This document shows positions 8,136-17,032 of a stretch of 64,000 nt of DNA, piece by piece. Made by a program: the position numbers and the translations under genes. Every line of letters begins with the position of its first letter. Position 1 is the stretch's first letter. The notes beneath the pieces were generated by a model. The model saw only the letters and a program-made list of their open reading frames with translations. It was not told the origin of the DNA and did not search any database. Source of the DNA: Bradyrhizobium yuanmingense. Lineage in GTDB: Bacteria > Pseudomonadota > Alphaproteobacteria > Rhizobiales > Xanthobacteraceae. Where the stretch lies: the NCBI RefSeq assembly GCF_900094575.1, contig NZ_FMAE01000001.1, forward strand, positions 992,001 through 1,056,000, given 5' to 3'.

Positions 8136-8594
8136 CTACGGCTTCTGCTGGAATTCTTCCTTGGAGACGTAGTTGAAGTCCTCGACCAGGACGTCCTGGA
8201 CAATGTCACCCTGCATCCGTTCGTTGACGCGCTGCTTGATGGCCGTCGTCAGGATGGCGAGGTCGTAACGGGCGAGCTTCCTGAAGTCGAGACGATCGTC
8301 GGCATAGATCCTGCGGAAGGCCTCGTCGACGACGAACGGCTCCGGCGGGACGTTCAGCTGGTGCATGGTCCGCGCCTCCATGGTGTAGACGAAGCGCGCG
8401 ACGATGTAGCCCTGGACATTGCCGTTCTCGACCATCGGCACGCTCAGCGCCCGCGTCTTGTGATATTGCAACCCTTCGAGATATTCGTCCTTCGCCGGCA
8501 GCAGGCTGCCCTTCTCCTTCCAATAGGCGACGGCATAGCTCGTGCCCGCCGTGAGGATGCATACCCAGAGCCCGGCCAGCACCAGCCTGATCAT
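8136..8594 (-). CDS. Membrane-anchored protein, last gene of the fliF operon
   Basis: A 152-residue protein with an N-terminal membrane segment (LVLAGLWVCILTAGTSYAVAY) and a periplasmic remainder. The layout, with a beta-like section YIVARFVYTMEART and a C-terminal helix ending in DIVQDVLVEDFNYVS, recalls small FliL-type stator proteins, but sequence resemblance is too weak for a name; a genuine FliL is encoded at 28434. Its ATG overlaps the stop of the upstream FlgN-like gene (ATGA), so translation is coupled and a flagellar role is likely. Function unknown. Confidence 0.75.
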   Translation of the reverse strand: MIRLVLAGLWVCILTAGTSYAVAYWKEKGSLLPAKDEYLEGLQYHKTRALSVPMVENGNVQGYIVARFVYTMEARTMHQLNVPPEPFVVDEAFRRIYADDRLDFRKLARYDLAILTTAIKQRVNERMQGDIVQDVLVEDFNYVSKEEFQQKP

Positions 8595-9103
8595 TTTCCG
8601 TCCTGCGCCGTGCGACCGGTATAGGTGCCGTCGGACTCGGCGTCCTTGACCGCCTTGACGATGATGCTCGCGACTTCGCGGACCGCGTCGTAGTGCATCT
8701 CCAGAATGGACCGATTCCGCTCGAGCTTCTCGCGCAGCCGCTGAATCTCCTCGGTGATCTCGACCTCGCCGCCGAGGTGCATCCGCGCCCGCATCAGGCG
8801 GACGAACTCGAGCATGCTCCGGCTCTTCCGCGCGCTGAAATCGTCGAAATCGATCTTTTGGCCGGTCGCGAGCGCTGTCGTCTCCTCCTCGACGATACCT
8901 GCGAGCCGGCGGATTGCGGCCAGCAGGCCACGCATCTCGTCCGATCTCACCCTGTCCGCGGCGTCGACCCTTGCCTCGTCACCCCCGATCGGCAGCAGCA
9001 CGGGCAGCAGCGCATCGCTCGCTGCGGCTTCCGTCGTCACCATCTCGGTGTCCGCGACCGCCTGGTCCATCGCCACGGCCACCGCGCCTTCTTGTGCCTG
9101 CAT
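8591..9103 (-). CDS. FlgN-like export chaperone
   Basis: A 170-residue, mostly helical protein. The stretch LAGIVEEETTALATGQKIDFDDFSARKSR resembles the FlgN family (chaperones of the hook-filament junction proteins FlgK and FlgL), in a cluster that encodes both clients and no other FlgN candidate. A charged helical second half, REKLERNRSILEMHYDAVRE, fits the family coiled coil. The ATG at 9103 is chosen because GAGGTG stands nine bases upstream; the ATG at 9121 overlaps that ribosome site. The stop overlaps the next gene by ATGA. The chaperone role is inferred from fold and context. Confidence 0.65.
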   Translation of the reverse strand: MQAQEGAVAVAMDQAVADTEMVTTEAAASDALLPVLLPIGGDEARVDAADRVRSDEMRGLLAAIRRLAGIVEEETTALATGQKIDFDDFSARKSRSMLEFVRLMRARMHLGGEVEITEEIQRLREKLERNRSILEMHYDAVREVASIIVKAVKDAESDGTYTGRTAQDGK

Positions 9104-9142
9104 TGGAAATTCACCTCTCAACTTCTGTCACCCGTTCGCGGA

Positions 9143-9622
9143 TCATGATTTGGCCTTCGCTGCGTCCGGTCCAGCCGGATGCGCGGCGGCGAGCTGCCGG
9201 GCGATGCCGACACCGTTGCCCTTTGCCAGCTGACTGCCGAGCTGCTCTGCAAGCATCGACTTCCAGACGCCGCCAGCCGTGCCCTTGCCAAAGACCTCCT
9301 CCGACTCCTTCGGCAACATCGTCTCGACGAAGGTCTGGAGGATGAAGGCCTCGAACTTCCGGTAAATCTCGCCGGATGCCGGCGCCTTGATCACCTGCAC
9401 CGGCGCGCCATTCACGGCACCCGACTGCGCTTCCGCGTCTTTCGCCGCGGCTTGATCGGCGGTCGCCGCTTTGGCCTTGCCGACTTCCGCCTCCATCGTG
9501 GCGGCGAAATCGGCGTCCGACGATTTCAGCGCGTCGAGCTTCGCGGTCGCGGCGCGCTGCGTCGCGGGGTCCGCGGCTTCGAGGACGTCGAGGACGAGGT
9601 CGGGCGTCGCTGTCACGATCAT
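9143..9622 (-). CDS. flgJ: Rod-binding protein, FlgJ N-terminal domain type
   Basis: A 159-residue protein matching the N-terminal rod-binding domain of FlgJ: FEAFILQTFVETMLPKESEE, then GVWKSMLAEQLGSQLA and GIARQL. It lacks the muramidase domain of enterobacterial FlgJ, which is normal in alphaproteobacteria; the separate lytic transglycosylase at 18372 can supply that activity. The protein would cap or scaffold the growing rod in the periplasm. The ATG at 9622 overlaps the stop of the FliJ-like gene (ATGA). The N-terminal 70 residues are Ala/Asp-rich and low in complexity. Confidence 0.85.
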   Translation of the reverse strand: MIVTATPDLVLDVLEAADPATQRAATAKLDALKSSDADFAATMEAEVGKAKAATADQAAAKDAEAQSGAVNGAPVQVIKAPASGEIYRKFEAFILQTFVETMLPKESEEVFGKGTAGGVWKSMLAEQLGSQLAKGNGVGIARQLAAAHPAGPDAAKAKS

Positions 9623-10038
9623 GTCTTGTTCCGGTTGGCTGGCTGTGGCGTCCAGGCGTGCACGGTAAGGCTCGTTCCCGTCATGTCCTCGAGCGAGCGC
9701 TTCTCGGCATCGCGGAGCTTGTCTGCGAGTGCGGCCTTGGCGACCTCCTCCAGCTGTTTCACGCGGCGGGTCTCCCGGCGAACCTGGTCGAGCTGCTGCG
9801 CGGCCTGCGCCTGCACCGCACGGGCGCCGACGCTCGCCCTGTTGAGACGCCGCGCGATCGATTCGTTCGACGATCCCGCCGGCGGCTTTCCATCGTTCAA
9901 GGCTCCGACCAGCCATTCCTGCTCGTCCTGCAGGCTGCGCTCCTGCTGCCGCAATTGCGCGAGCTGCCATTCGGAGAGCCGGAGCTGCAGCTTCACCAGC
10001 GAGACCATCCGGCCGAGCTTGTCCGCGCGCGATGTCAT
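9619..10038 (-). CDS. FliJ-like coiled-coil protein
   Basis: A 139-residue, highly charged, helical protein made almost entirely of two coiled-coil stretches (SEWQLAQLRQQERSLQDEQE near the start and QLDQVRRETRRVKQLEEVA later). Size and two-helix layout match FliJ, the cytosolic stalk of the flagellar export ATPase complex, which the cluster otherwise lacks. Direct sequence resemblance is weak because coiled coils diverge quickly. It sits between fliR and flgJ, overlapping flgJ by ATGA and starting seven bases after fliR ends. Confidence 0.6.
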   Translation of the reverse strand: MTSRADKLGRMVSLVKLQLRLSEWQLAQLRQQERSLQDEQEWLVGALNDGKPPAGSSNESIARRLNRASVGARAVQAQAAQQLDQVRRETRRVKQLEEVAKAALADKLRDAEKRSLEDMTGTSLTVHAWTPQPANRNKT

Positions 10039-10045
10039 GACCCGG

Positions 10046-10798
10046 TCACTCCGCCAGCCACGACGACACGCCCAGCATGAACTGCGTCAGCAGCTCGTCG
10101 CTGGTGAGGTAGAGCAGCAGGAAGCCGCCGAACAGCACGAAGGGCACCGAGATGAAATAGACCGGAATGGCCGGCGTCAGCTTGTTGATCAGACCGACCG
10201 CCAGGTTGACGATGACCGAATAGACGATGAAAGGGCTCGAGATCCGCAGCGTCAGCACGAACGCTTCCGAAAGGCGGCCGACGAGCAGCTCGAGCGCGAC
10301 GCTGCCGCCCAGCCTGCTGCCGGGCTTCCAGACGTCGTAGGAGTTCATCAGCCCGCGCAGCACCTGCCAGTGCTGGTCGGTCATGAAGAACAGCGTGGTG
10401 ACGGCCGCCATGATCAGCGGCACCAGGGCCGGCGCCGGATCGGTGTCGGCGATCGGTGTGCCCGGGATGTTGCTCAGCCCGATCGCGCTCGCCATCATGG
10501 TCGCCATGGTCTGGAGGGCGAGGAAGAACACGCGCCCGCCGAGCCCGATGACGCTGCCGACCACGAGCTCGGAGCAGATCAGGAGCGCGAGCGTCAGGGG
10601 AGCCGCGTTGTCCGTGAGCGGCTTCAGGACGGCAATCAGGATCGGCGTCAGTGCAAACGTCGTGACCAGTGCGACGAACAGGCGCACCTGGGGCGGAACG
10701 TTGACGCTGGAATAGCCGGGCACCAGCATCAGGCAGGCGCCGATGCGGCAAAACACGATGAACGTCACCAGCACGCTGTCGGCGAGCCCTGAGATCAC
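10046..10798 (-). CDS. fliR: Flagellar export gate protein FliR
   Basis: A 250-residue polytopic inner-membrane protein of the FliR/EscT family, part of the FliP-FliQ-FliR export gate under the basal body. Typical segments are [20 protein letters not shown] at the N terminus, then [19 protein letters not shown] and [19 protein letters not shown]. The start codon is GTG (at 10798), overlapping the flhA stop as GTGA, so it is translated by coupling from flhA. Length is normal for the family. Confidence 0.95.
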   Translation of the reverse strand: MISGLADSVLVTFIVFCRIGACLMLVPGYSSVNVPPQVRLFVALVTTFALTPILIAVLKPLTDNAAPLTLALLICSELVVGSVIGLGGRVFFLALQTMATMMASAIGLSNIPGTPIADTDPAPALVPLIMAAVTTLFFMTDQHWQVLRGLMNSYDVWKPGSRLGGSVALELLVGRLSEAFVLTLRISSPFIVYSVIVNLAVGLINKLTPAIPVYFISVPFVLFGGFLLLYLTSDELLTQFMLGVSSWLAE

Positions 10799-12876
10799 GA
10801 TATGGCTCCGAGCGCCCTGATCTCGGCGCTGCGCGCGACTTCGACATGCGACAGGATCGGCAAAGTCGGGAACACCCGCTCCAGGATCATCCGGACATAG
10901 GGGCGCGCTTCCGGCGTCACTGCCAGCACCACGCTGGTGCCGCTCTCGGTGAATTTCCGGATCGCGGCGCTGGCTTCGGTCGCGAACTGCTCGATCAGGC
11001 GCGGGTCTGCGTCGAACTCGACGACGTCCCCCTTGGCATCGCGCTTCAGGCTCTGGTGGAAAGCGAGGTCCCAGCGGTTACCGAGACGAACCACGTTGAG
11101 CACGCCATTGTCGGAGAGATCGCCGCAGATCTGCTGGGCGAGCCGGGTCCGAACGTGCTCCGCCACCTGCTCGGAGCGCCGCACATGGGGCGCGATCTCG
11201 GCGATCGCCTCGAGGATCAGGTGAAGATTGCGAATGGAGACTCGCTCGGCAAGCAGGATCTTCAGGATCGCCAGCAGGCCCGAATAGGAGATCTGCGACG
11301 GGCAGAGATCCTCGACCAGGCGCTTGTATTCGGGATCGAGCCGGTCGAGCAGGGCACGCATGTCCTTGTAGGACAGCAGCTGGGCAAGGTTCGCCCTGAT
11401 CACTTCGCTCAAATGCGTGAGCAGCACCGACAGATTGTCGACCGGCTTGCAGCCCTGCCGCTTGACTTCGTCGGTGAAGGCTTCCGTCACCCACAGCGCC
11501 TTCATGCCGAACGCAGGCTCGATCACCTCGTCGCCCGGCACGTCGGGCTTGCCGTCCTTATCGACCAGCACCAGCACCTCGCCGAGCCTGAGCTCGCCAT
11601 GGGCAACGCGCGTGTCGTGAATCCTTATCTGGTAGCTCTTAGGATCGATCGACAGATTGTCCGTGAGCTTGATCTCGGGAATGACGAAGCCGTACTGCTT
11701 GGCGAATTTCTTGCGGATCTTGGCCACGCGGTGGGCAAGCTCGGTGCGCGAGCCCAACAGATGGATTGAAAGGTGGCCGCCGAGCGCCAGCTCGATCTCG
11801 GCGGTCTTGAGCTGCTCCTTGACGGACTCCTTGGCCTCAGCCTGCGCGCGCTCGTCGGCCTTGCGGGCCTCCTCCTTCTGCTTCAGCGCAGCCTGCCGCT
11901 TCGGCAACGAATAGCCGACGAAGGCCATGACACCCCCAAGCAGCACAAACGGCGCCATCGGCAGTCCCGGCATCAAAGCGAGCACGAACATCATCAGCGC
12001 GGCGGCCGACACCGCGCGCGGATAGCCGCCGAGCTGCCGCAGCACCGCCTGCTCCGCCGAGCCCGTGGTGCCGCCCTTGGAGACCAGGAGGCCCGCCGAC
12101 AGCGACACGATCAGCGCCGGCATCTGCGACACCAGACCATCGCCGACGGAGAGCTTGGTGTAGACGTCGGCCGCGCGGGACAGAGTCAATCCGTGATGGG
12201 TGACGCCGATGACGATGCCGCCGAAGATGTTGATCGCGGTGATGATGAGACCGGCAATGGCGTCGCCACGGACGAATTTCGAGGCGCCGTCCATGGCGCC
12301 GAAGAACGCGCTCTCCTCTTCGAGCTCGCGGCGCCGTCGCTGCGCTTCCTTGTCGTCGATCAAGCCGGCGGACAGGTCCGCATCGATCGCCATCTGCTTG
12401 CCCGGGATGGCGTCCAGGGTGAAACGGGCGCCGACTTCGGCGATACGCGTCGCGCCCTTGGTGATCACGACGAAATTCACCGTCACCAGGATCGCGAAGA
12501 TGATGAGACCGATCACGAAGTCGCCGCCCATGACGAACTTCGAGAAGCCTGCAACGACATGGCCCGCCGCATGTTCACCCTCCCCGCCCCGTGACAGGAT
12601 CAGGCGCGTCGTCGCGATGTTCAGCGCCAGGCGCAGGATCGTCGCGATCAGCAGAACGGTCGGGAAAGCAGAGAAGTCGAGCGGGCGCTGAATCCACAGC
12701 GCCACCATCAGGATCAGGGCCGAAAGCGCGATCGAGAACGCGAGGCCGAGGTCGATCAGGATCGGAGGAATCGGCAGGAACAGGATCGTGAGCATGGTCA
12801 CGATGCCGGCGGCGAAAAAGGCATCCGTTCCGAGGCGGCGCTGATTGGGCGGGCTAGCAGCTAACGTATCGGCCAT
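10795..12876 (-). CDS. flhA: Flagellar export protein FlhA
   Basis: A 693-residue FHIPEP-family protein of the flagellar type III export apparatus. The N-terminal half holds about eight membrane segments. The conserved cytoplasmic loop includes [29 protein letters not shown] and the [20 protein letters not shown] stretch. The C-terminal half is the cytoplasmic nonameric ring that docks chaperone-substrate complexes, with [20 protein letters not shown] and a long terminal domain. I place the start at 12876 (MADTL); an in-frame GTG/ATG extension upstream adds a region of non-membrane character not seen in the family. Downstream fliR is coupled. Confidence 0.96.
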   Translation of the reverse strand: MADTLAASPPNQRRLGTDAFFAAGIVTMLTILFLPIPPILIDLGLAFSIALSALILMVALWIQRPLDFSAFPTVLLIATILRLALNIATTRLILSRGGEGEHAAGHVVAGFSKFVMGGDFVIGLIIFAILVTVNFVVITKGATRIAEVGARFTLDAIPGKQMAIDADLSAGLIDDKEAQRRRRELEEESAFFGAMDGASKFVRGDAIAGLIITAINIFGGIVIGVTHHGLTLSRAADVYTKLSVGDGLVSQMPALIVSLSAGLLVSKGGTTGSAEQAVLRQLGGYPRAVSAAALMMFVLALMPGLPMAPFVLLGGVMAFVGYSLPKRQAALKQKEEARKADERAQAEAKESVKEQLKTAEIELALGGHLSIHLLGSRTELAHRVAKIRKKFAKQYGFVIPEIKLTDNLSIDPKSYQIRIHDTRVAHGELRLGEVLVLVDKDGKPDVPGDEVIEPAFGMKALWVTEAFTDEVKRQGCKPVDNLSVLLTHLSEVIRANLAQLLSYKDMRALLDRLDPEYKRLVEDLCPSQISYSGLLAILKILLAERVSIRNLHLILEAIAEIAPHVRRSEQVAEHVRTRLAQQICGDLSDNGVLNVVRLGNRWDLAFHQSLKRDAKGDVVEFDADPRLIEQFATEASAAIRKFTESGTSVVLAVTPEARPYVRMILERVFPTLPILSHVEVARSAEIRALGAIS

Positions 12877-12951
12877 TGGGTCACCGGCAGAGGGGTCCGC
12901 CCGCAATCTGCCGCGCAAAGCTTACGCGGGGATGGTGCCGGGCCGTCCGGA

Positions 12952-13218
12952 TCAGAAGCCGCGCTCGATCCTGGAATAGACCATCTCAGTGAAGGTCGAC
13001 AGATGCGCGCCGATGAAGGAGCCGGAGACGGCAACGACCAGGAGAATGACGATGATCTTCGGAACAAAGGTCAGCGTCACCTCCTGGATCTGGGTCAGCG
13101 CCTGGATCAGCGCGATGACGGTGCCGACCAGCATGGCTGCGCCGACCGCAGGCCCGGAGGCGACGATGATGGTCCAGATCGCCGCCTGGACGATATCGAG
13201 GGCGTCCCGCTCGTTCAT
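12952..13218 (-). CDS. fliQ: Flagellar export protein FliQ
   Basis: An 88-residue, two-helix inner-membrane protein of the export gate. Both hairpin helices are clear (IVQAAIWTIIVASGPAVGAA and a second ending IIVILLVVAVSGSFIG), joined by the conserved IQALTQIQEVTLTFVPK loop. The ATG at 13218 overlaps the flgD stop (ATGA). Length is exactly that expected for FliQ. Confidence 0.95.
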   Translation of the reverse strand: MNERDALDIVQAAIWTIIVASGPAVGAAMLVGTVIALIQALTQIQEVTLTFVPKIIVILLVVAVSGSFIGAHLSTFTEMVYSRIERGF

Positions 13219-13634
13219 GACTGGCTGATCGTGAGGCCCGGTCCGACCGCGACCTTGGTGCCGTCCTGAAGCGTCGCGATGGAGCCGTCGCTGTTGATGG
13301 AGACCGAGACGACCTTGCCGCTGAAGGTCGCGCCGGTCGAGTCGGTGAAGCTGACCGTCTTCCCGATCAGCCCGTTGGCCTGCGACAAGGACTGCGAGGA
13401 CAGCAGCGCGTCCAGCTTCGCATTCGTCTGCATCGCCTGCTCGACCGTCGAGAGCTGGGCGAACTGGCTCATATACTGCGCGGTGTCCATGGGATTGGTC
13501 GGATCCTGGTTCTTCATCTGGGCGATGAGGAGCTGGAGAAACGTGTTGTAGTCCACGCTGTTGCTCGACGTCGTCGAGTTGGTGTCGGTCGAACTGGATC
13601 TGCTGGTGCTGTCGGTCGCGCTGGTGACGTTCAT
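13215..13634 (-). CDS. flgD: Hook cap assembly protein FlgD
   Basis: A 139-residue FlgD, the scaffold that caps the growing hook. The Ser/Thr-rich N terminus leads into the signature DYNTFLQLLIAQMKNQDPTN followed by PMDTAQYMSQFAQLSTVEQ. The C-terminal part, with LIGKTVSFTDSTGATFSGKV, is a short beta domain. Enterobacterial FlgD is considerably longer; the short form is usual in rhizobia. It follows flbT and is coupled to fliQ. Confidence 0.93.
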   Translation of the reverse strand: MNVTSATDSTSRSSSTDTNSTTSSNSVDYNTFLQLLIAQMKNQDPTNPMDTAQYMSQFAQLSTVEQAMQTNAKLDALLSSQSLSQANGLIGKTVSFTDSTGATFSGKVVSVSINSDGSIATLQDGTKVAVGPGLTISQS

Positions 13635-13649
13635 CTTGTCTCTCCGCTG

Positions 13650-14060
13650 TCAGGCAGCTTCGACTGGGGAAACGGCGGCGGCGCCGGCCAGGATGGCCTG
13701 CTCCACCGGAAACAACGCGCGAATCCGCTTGAGCGCCTCGAAATAGCGGGTCGCCCCAACCAGTTCGTGGATCGCGCCGAGCCCACCGAGCATCTCGCGG
13801 TTCTCGCAAACGGCACACAGGGCCGCGTGATGCTGGGCGTAGAGCGCCGCAGCGTCGCGAACGTCCGTCGGGTTCATCAGCATGAGCTGGACGATGAAAT
13901 AGAGCTGCCGCAGGGCCGTGGTGGCGTCGGACGCCTGCATGACCTGCCCTTCGAGCAGGAACATCACGTCGTTGACGAGCTCGACGGAGACCTTGCGGTC
14001 GACGCGGAGCACCGCGCCGTTGATGTAGACCCGTTCGCCCGCGCGCAAGGAAATCTTCAT
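13650..14060 (-). CDS. flbT: Flagellin post-transcriptional regulator FlbT
   Basis: A 136-residue FlbT. The N terminus KISLRAGERVYINGAVLRVD and the following KVSVELVNDVMFLLEG are diagnostic. FlbT proteins bind the 5' untranslated region of flagellin mRNA; in Caulobacter they promote its decay, while in Bradyrhizobium the lateral-flagellum FlbT supports lafR and lafA expression. The start ATG overlaps the flaF stop in TAATG, coupling the two. This makes the structured flagellin leaders at 26265 and 27442 natural candidates for its targets. Confidence 0.95.
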   Translation of the reverse strand: MKISLRAGERVYINGAVLRVDRKVSVELVNDVMFLLEGQVMQASDATTALRQLYFIVQLMLMNPTDVRDAAALYAQHHAALCAVCENREMLGGLGAIHELVGATRYFEALKRIRALFPVEQAILAGAAAVSPVEAA

Positions 14061-14404
14061 TAAAGCGCGTCTCGGATCAGGCGGTTGATTTCGATGAGCT
14101 GCACCACGTCGCTGGACCGCTGCTCGCGGAGACGATCGGCTTCCTTGACCACCCACAGGCCGATCGAGATGATGTCGGCACGCAGCTTGTCCGGCAGGCC
14201 GTTGTCCGGGTGCGCGAGATCCTCGATGAAGATCGTCCACAGCCGCCGCACATAGAGCAGGCTCTCGACCTGATCCTCGGGGCTGAAACGTCCCTTCTGG
14301 ATCCGCTCGAGCCGGTCGATGCCAAGGCTGAGTGCCTGCCGCTCACGGCTGCGCGCCTCATAGCCACTATCGTCAACGACCGCTTCATAGGCTTCAAACG
14401 TCAT
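14060..14404 (-). CDS. flaF: Flagellar biosynthesis regulator FlaF
   Basis: A 114-residue FlaF-family protein, the usual partner of FlbT in flagellin expression and filament assembly in alphaproteobacteria. Recognisable sections are TFEAYEAVVDDSG at the N terminus, the LWTIFIEDLAHPDNGLPDKL core and the C-terminal LIEINRLIRDAL. I chose the ATG at 14404; an upstream in-frame start at 14434 would add ten residues not typical of the family. It lies between flgL and flbT, the standard order in rhizobia. Confidence 0.93.
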   Translation of the reverse strand: MTFEAYEAVVDDSGYEARSRERQALSLGIDRLERIQKGRFSPEDQVESLLYVRRLWTIFIEDLAHPDNGLPDKLRADIISIGLWVVKEADRLREQRSSDVVQLIEINRLIRDAL

Positions 14405-14472
14405 CAGGACCACTCTTCGCAGAAAACCGAACAACTGGACAAAGGTTACGAGCCTGACAGCGCAGCCTTGGC

Positions 14473-15519
14473 TCAGAGATAATTGATGAGGCTGATCTTC
14501 TGGAGCTGCGAGGTGAGCGCCAGCGCGGTCTGGATCTGTGTCTGCAGCGTATTGACGCGGACCGAGGCTTCGGTCGGGTCGACCGCTTCCATTCCGACGA
14601 TCTGATTGTTCAGAATGTCCTGCTGCGTCTTGAGCTTGGCGGTTGCGGTGGTGACCCGCTGCTGGACCGTGCCGACGCTGCCGCCCAGCGCCGCGAGATC
14701 GTTGATGGCGTTGCCGACCAGCCCGATGGCCTTGTCCACCACGACCTGGAACGTCTCCTGGCTCAGCTTCACGTTGCCGAGATCGGCCATCATGGTGTAG
14801 GCCTCGGCGAGCCTGCGGAAGCCGATCTGGTTGGCGCTCACGGACGTGTCCGCGATCTCGGTGGTGGAGATGCGGCTTTGCATGGTCTGGTCAGTCGCCG
14901 ACGACCAGTTGGTGTTCCAGGCCGGGCTGGCGAACCCGGCATCGAAGGTGGTGTCCAGGAAGGTCTGCATCTGGGCCGGCGTAATGGTGGCTACGGCGGG
15001 TGAGGATTGCGGAAAGCCGAAGGTCGCGAGAAAATCCGCATCGACCTGGTTCTTGCTGGCCGAGCCCGCGGCGTAAGCCGTGATGGGCGCATTCTGCGTG
15101 TTGATGCCCGAGAACAGATAGGAGCCGTTATAGGAGACGTTCAGTGCGCCGATCAGGTCTTGGAGATTGGACGCCGCAGGCGGCAGGATGACCCGCCCGC
15201 CGCCGTCGGTGCTGCGGGCCGCGATCAGATCCTTGAGGAAGTCGGTCGCGGTCTTGTTGAGCTGGGTGATCCTGTTCTGCGTCACGTCCAGGCGTCCCGA
15301 GACGAGACCGTTGGTGTCGACGAGCTGGTCGGCAAAGCTCCAGTCCGCCCGCAGCGTGAGGTCGCTTCCCGTCGTCGCACCGAGTTCCAGACCAACGTCG
15401 TAGAAGCGGCCGGTGGTCGCTTCGGTCGAGGCCTTGCTCAGCGCCGCCTGGTTGTTCGTGATCGAATACCTCAACGACGAGGACAGCATCAGGGTGGAAA
15501 CGTAATTCGCGCTCATCAT
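14473..15519 (-). CDS. flgL: Hook-filament junction protein FlgL
   Basis: A 348-residue FlgL (HAP3). The N terminus YVSTLMLSSSLRYSITNNQA and the C-terminal helix ending in LQTQIQTALALTSQLQKISL are the paired flagellin-like D0/D1 helices that polymerise at the hook tip. The central region NGSYLFSGINTQNAPIT is typical of the family. It is secreted through the flagellar export system and joins FlgK to the filament. Two consecutive ATG codons begin the frame. It follows flgK with only a few bases between. Confidence 0.93.
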   Translation of the reverse strand: MMSANYVSTLMLSSSLRYSITNNQAALSKASTEATTGRFYDVGLELGATTGSDLTLRADWSFADQLVDTNGLVSGRLDVTQNRITQLNKTATDFLKDLIAARSTDGGGRVILPPAASNLQDLIGALNVSYNGSYLFSGINTQNAPITAYAAGSASKNQVDADFLATFGFPQSSPAVATITPAQMQTFLDTTFDAGFASPAWNTNWSSATDQTMQSRISTTEIADTSVSANQIGFRRLAEAYTMMADLGNVKLSQETFQVVVDKAIGLVGNAINDLAALGGSVGTVQQRVTTATAKLKTQQDILNNQIVGMEAVDPTEASVRVNTLQTQIQTALALTSQLQKISLINYL

Positions 15520-15522
15520 GGC

Positions 15523-16998
15523 TCAGTTCCCCACGGCGGCCAGCAGGCTCTGCAGCATTTCATCGACGGTCGAAATGATCTTCGACGAGGCCGAATAGGT
15601 TCGCTCGACCTGGAGCATCAAGGCCATTTCGTCGTCCATGTTGACGCCGTTGACGTTTGACAACGCCGTGATGCTGCGGTTGAGCAATGTGCTCTGGTAC
15701 TCGGAGTTGGCGTCGGCGGTCTTGCGCTGGTTTTCGATCCAGCTCGCCGATGATGATGCGAAGTCGATCAGGCTGCCGCTCGGCTTGCCTTGCGTCGTTG
15801 CATCGAACGGCTGCGCGGCATCCATGCCGCCGATGAGCTGCTGCAGTCGGGCCGAATAGCCGCCGTTGCCGGCGGTGTTGTATTGGTAGGCGGGGTTGCC
15901 GCTGATCGCGCCGTCGCGTAGCAAATTCGGGTTGCCGCCCAGGCTCGGATCGACCGAGGCCGCGACCGAGATCGTGCCGGCGAGGCCCACCGAGACGGTC
16001 GCGCTCGCCGGCATCGCCGGCGCGCCCGGATAGGTGAAGAGACCGGGAACGTCGGGCAGCGCCGCGGCGGTCTGATCGCTTTCCCTGAACGTATTGATCA
16101 GGCCGCGCGCGATTTCGTCGAGCTGGCCCTGATAGGTGACGGTGTCCTGGTCGCGCAGCTGGGCGAGGCCTGCGAGCTTGCCCGACTTCAGCGGCATCAC
16201 CGAATTGGCGCCGGTCACCGGGACCCCGTCGATGTAGACGGCGTTGCCCGTGGTGCCGGCGCTGTAGGCATTCGTCGGCGCAAAGCTCACCGTCCGCGCC
16301 GTCTTGTCGAACAGCACCACGCCGCTATCGGCGTAGAGCGCCGCGTCGCCGTTGGGGCGGATCGACATGTTGACGCCGACCTCCTGCGACAGCTGCGAGA
16401 CGATGCTGTCGCGCTGATCGAGATAGTCGGTGATGTCGTCGCCGGAGATCGTGCCTTTCACGATCGCGGTGTTCACGGTCTCGAACCGGGAGAGCAACTG
16501 GTTGATATTCTGAACCGACGTCTTCATGTCGGCATCGGCGCTTTCGCGGACCGACTGCACGGTCCGGGTCGCCTGGTTGAGCGCGGTCGCCATGTCCTTG
16601 GCGGACGCGACGGCCGCCTGCGCCAGGGTGGCGTTGTCAGGGGCGTTGGCATATTTCTGCAACGCCTGCTTCAGCGCGTTGAGCTGCGCCGTCGGCGACT
16701 GGTCGAGCTCCGGATCGTCCACCGTCGCGGTGGCGATCTTCTGCAGGCCGTCATAGATCGCGGTCTGCTTGGCGGACGACGAGGTCGCGATCAGGACGTT
16801 GTTGTAGAGGCCCGAGCTGGCGGCGCGCTGGATCGCCGCGACATAGACGCCGGCGCCGGGCAGATTGTCCAGCACGGTGAGCTTGCGCGAATAGCCGGTG
16901 GCGCTGGCACCGGCGATGTTGCGCGAGATGACCGACGACTGAACGCTCGACGCCATGAGCGAGGAGCGAGCCGAGTTGAGAGCGGCGGTAAGCGACAT
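15523..16998 (-). CDS. flgK: Hook-filament junction protein FlgK
   Basis: A 491-residue FlgK (HAP1). The N terminus SLTAALNSARSSLMASSVQS and the C-terminal LMLQVERTYSASSKIISTVDEML-type helix are the hallmark flagellar axial ends. The DYLDQRDSIVSQLSQEVGVN stretch in the middle is strongly conserved in FlgK. It is exported and forms the first junction zone on the hook. The gene follows flgE by 34 bases and precedes flgL in the usual order. Confidence 0.94.
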   Translation of the reverse strand: MSLTAALNSARSSLMASSVQSSVISRNIAGASATGYSRKLTVLDNLPGAGVYVAAIQRAASSGLYNNVLIATSSSAKQTAIYDGLQKIATATVDDPELDQSPTAQLNALKQALQKYANAPDNATLAQAAVASAKDMATALNQATRTVQSVRESADADMKTSVQNINQLLSRFETVNTAIVKGTISGDDITDYLDQRDSIVSQLSQEVGVNMSIRPNGDAALYADSGVVLFDKTARTVSFAPTNAYSAGTTGNAVYIDGVPVTGANSVMPLKSGKLAGLAQLRDQDTVTYQGQLDEIARGLINTFRESDQTAAALPDVPGLFTYPGAPAMPASATVSVGLAGTISVAASVDPSLGGNPNLLRDGAISGNPAYQYNTAGNGGYSARLQQLIGGMDAAQPFDATTQGKPSGSLIDFASSSASWIENQRKTADANSEYQSTLLNRSITALSNVNGVNMDDEMALMLQVERTYSASSKIISTVDEMLQSLLAAVGN

Positions 16999-17032
16999 GG
17001 CGTGCTCTTGCCCGAAACGAGCGCCTAGGAAT

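Noticed and set aside
8136..8594. Second FliL
   Set aside because: The layout is similar, but the conserved FliL ending is missing and a proper FliL is encoded at 28434.
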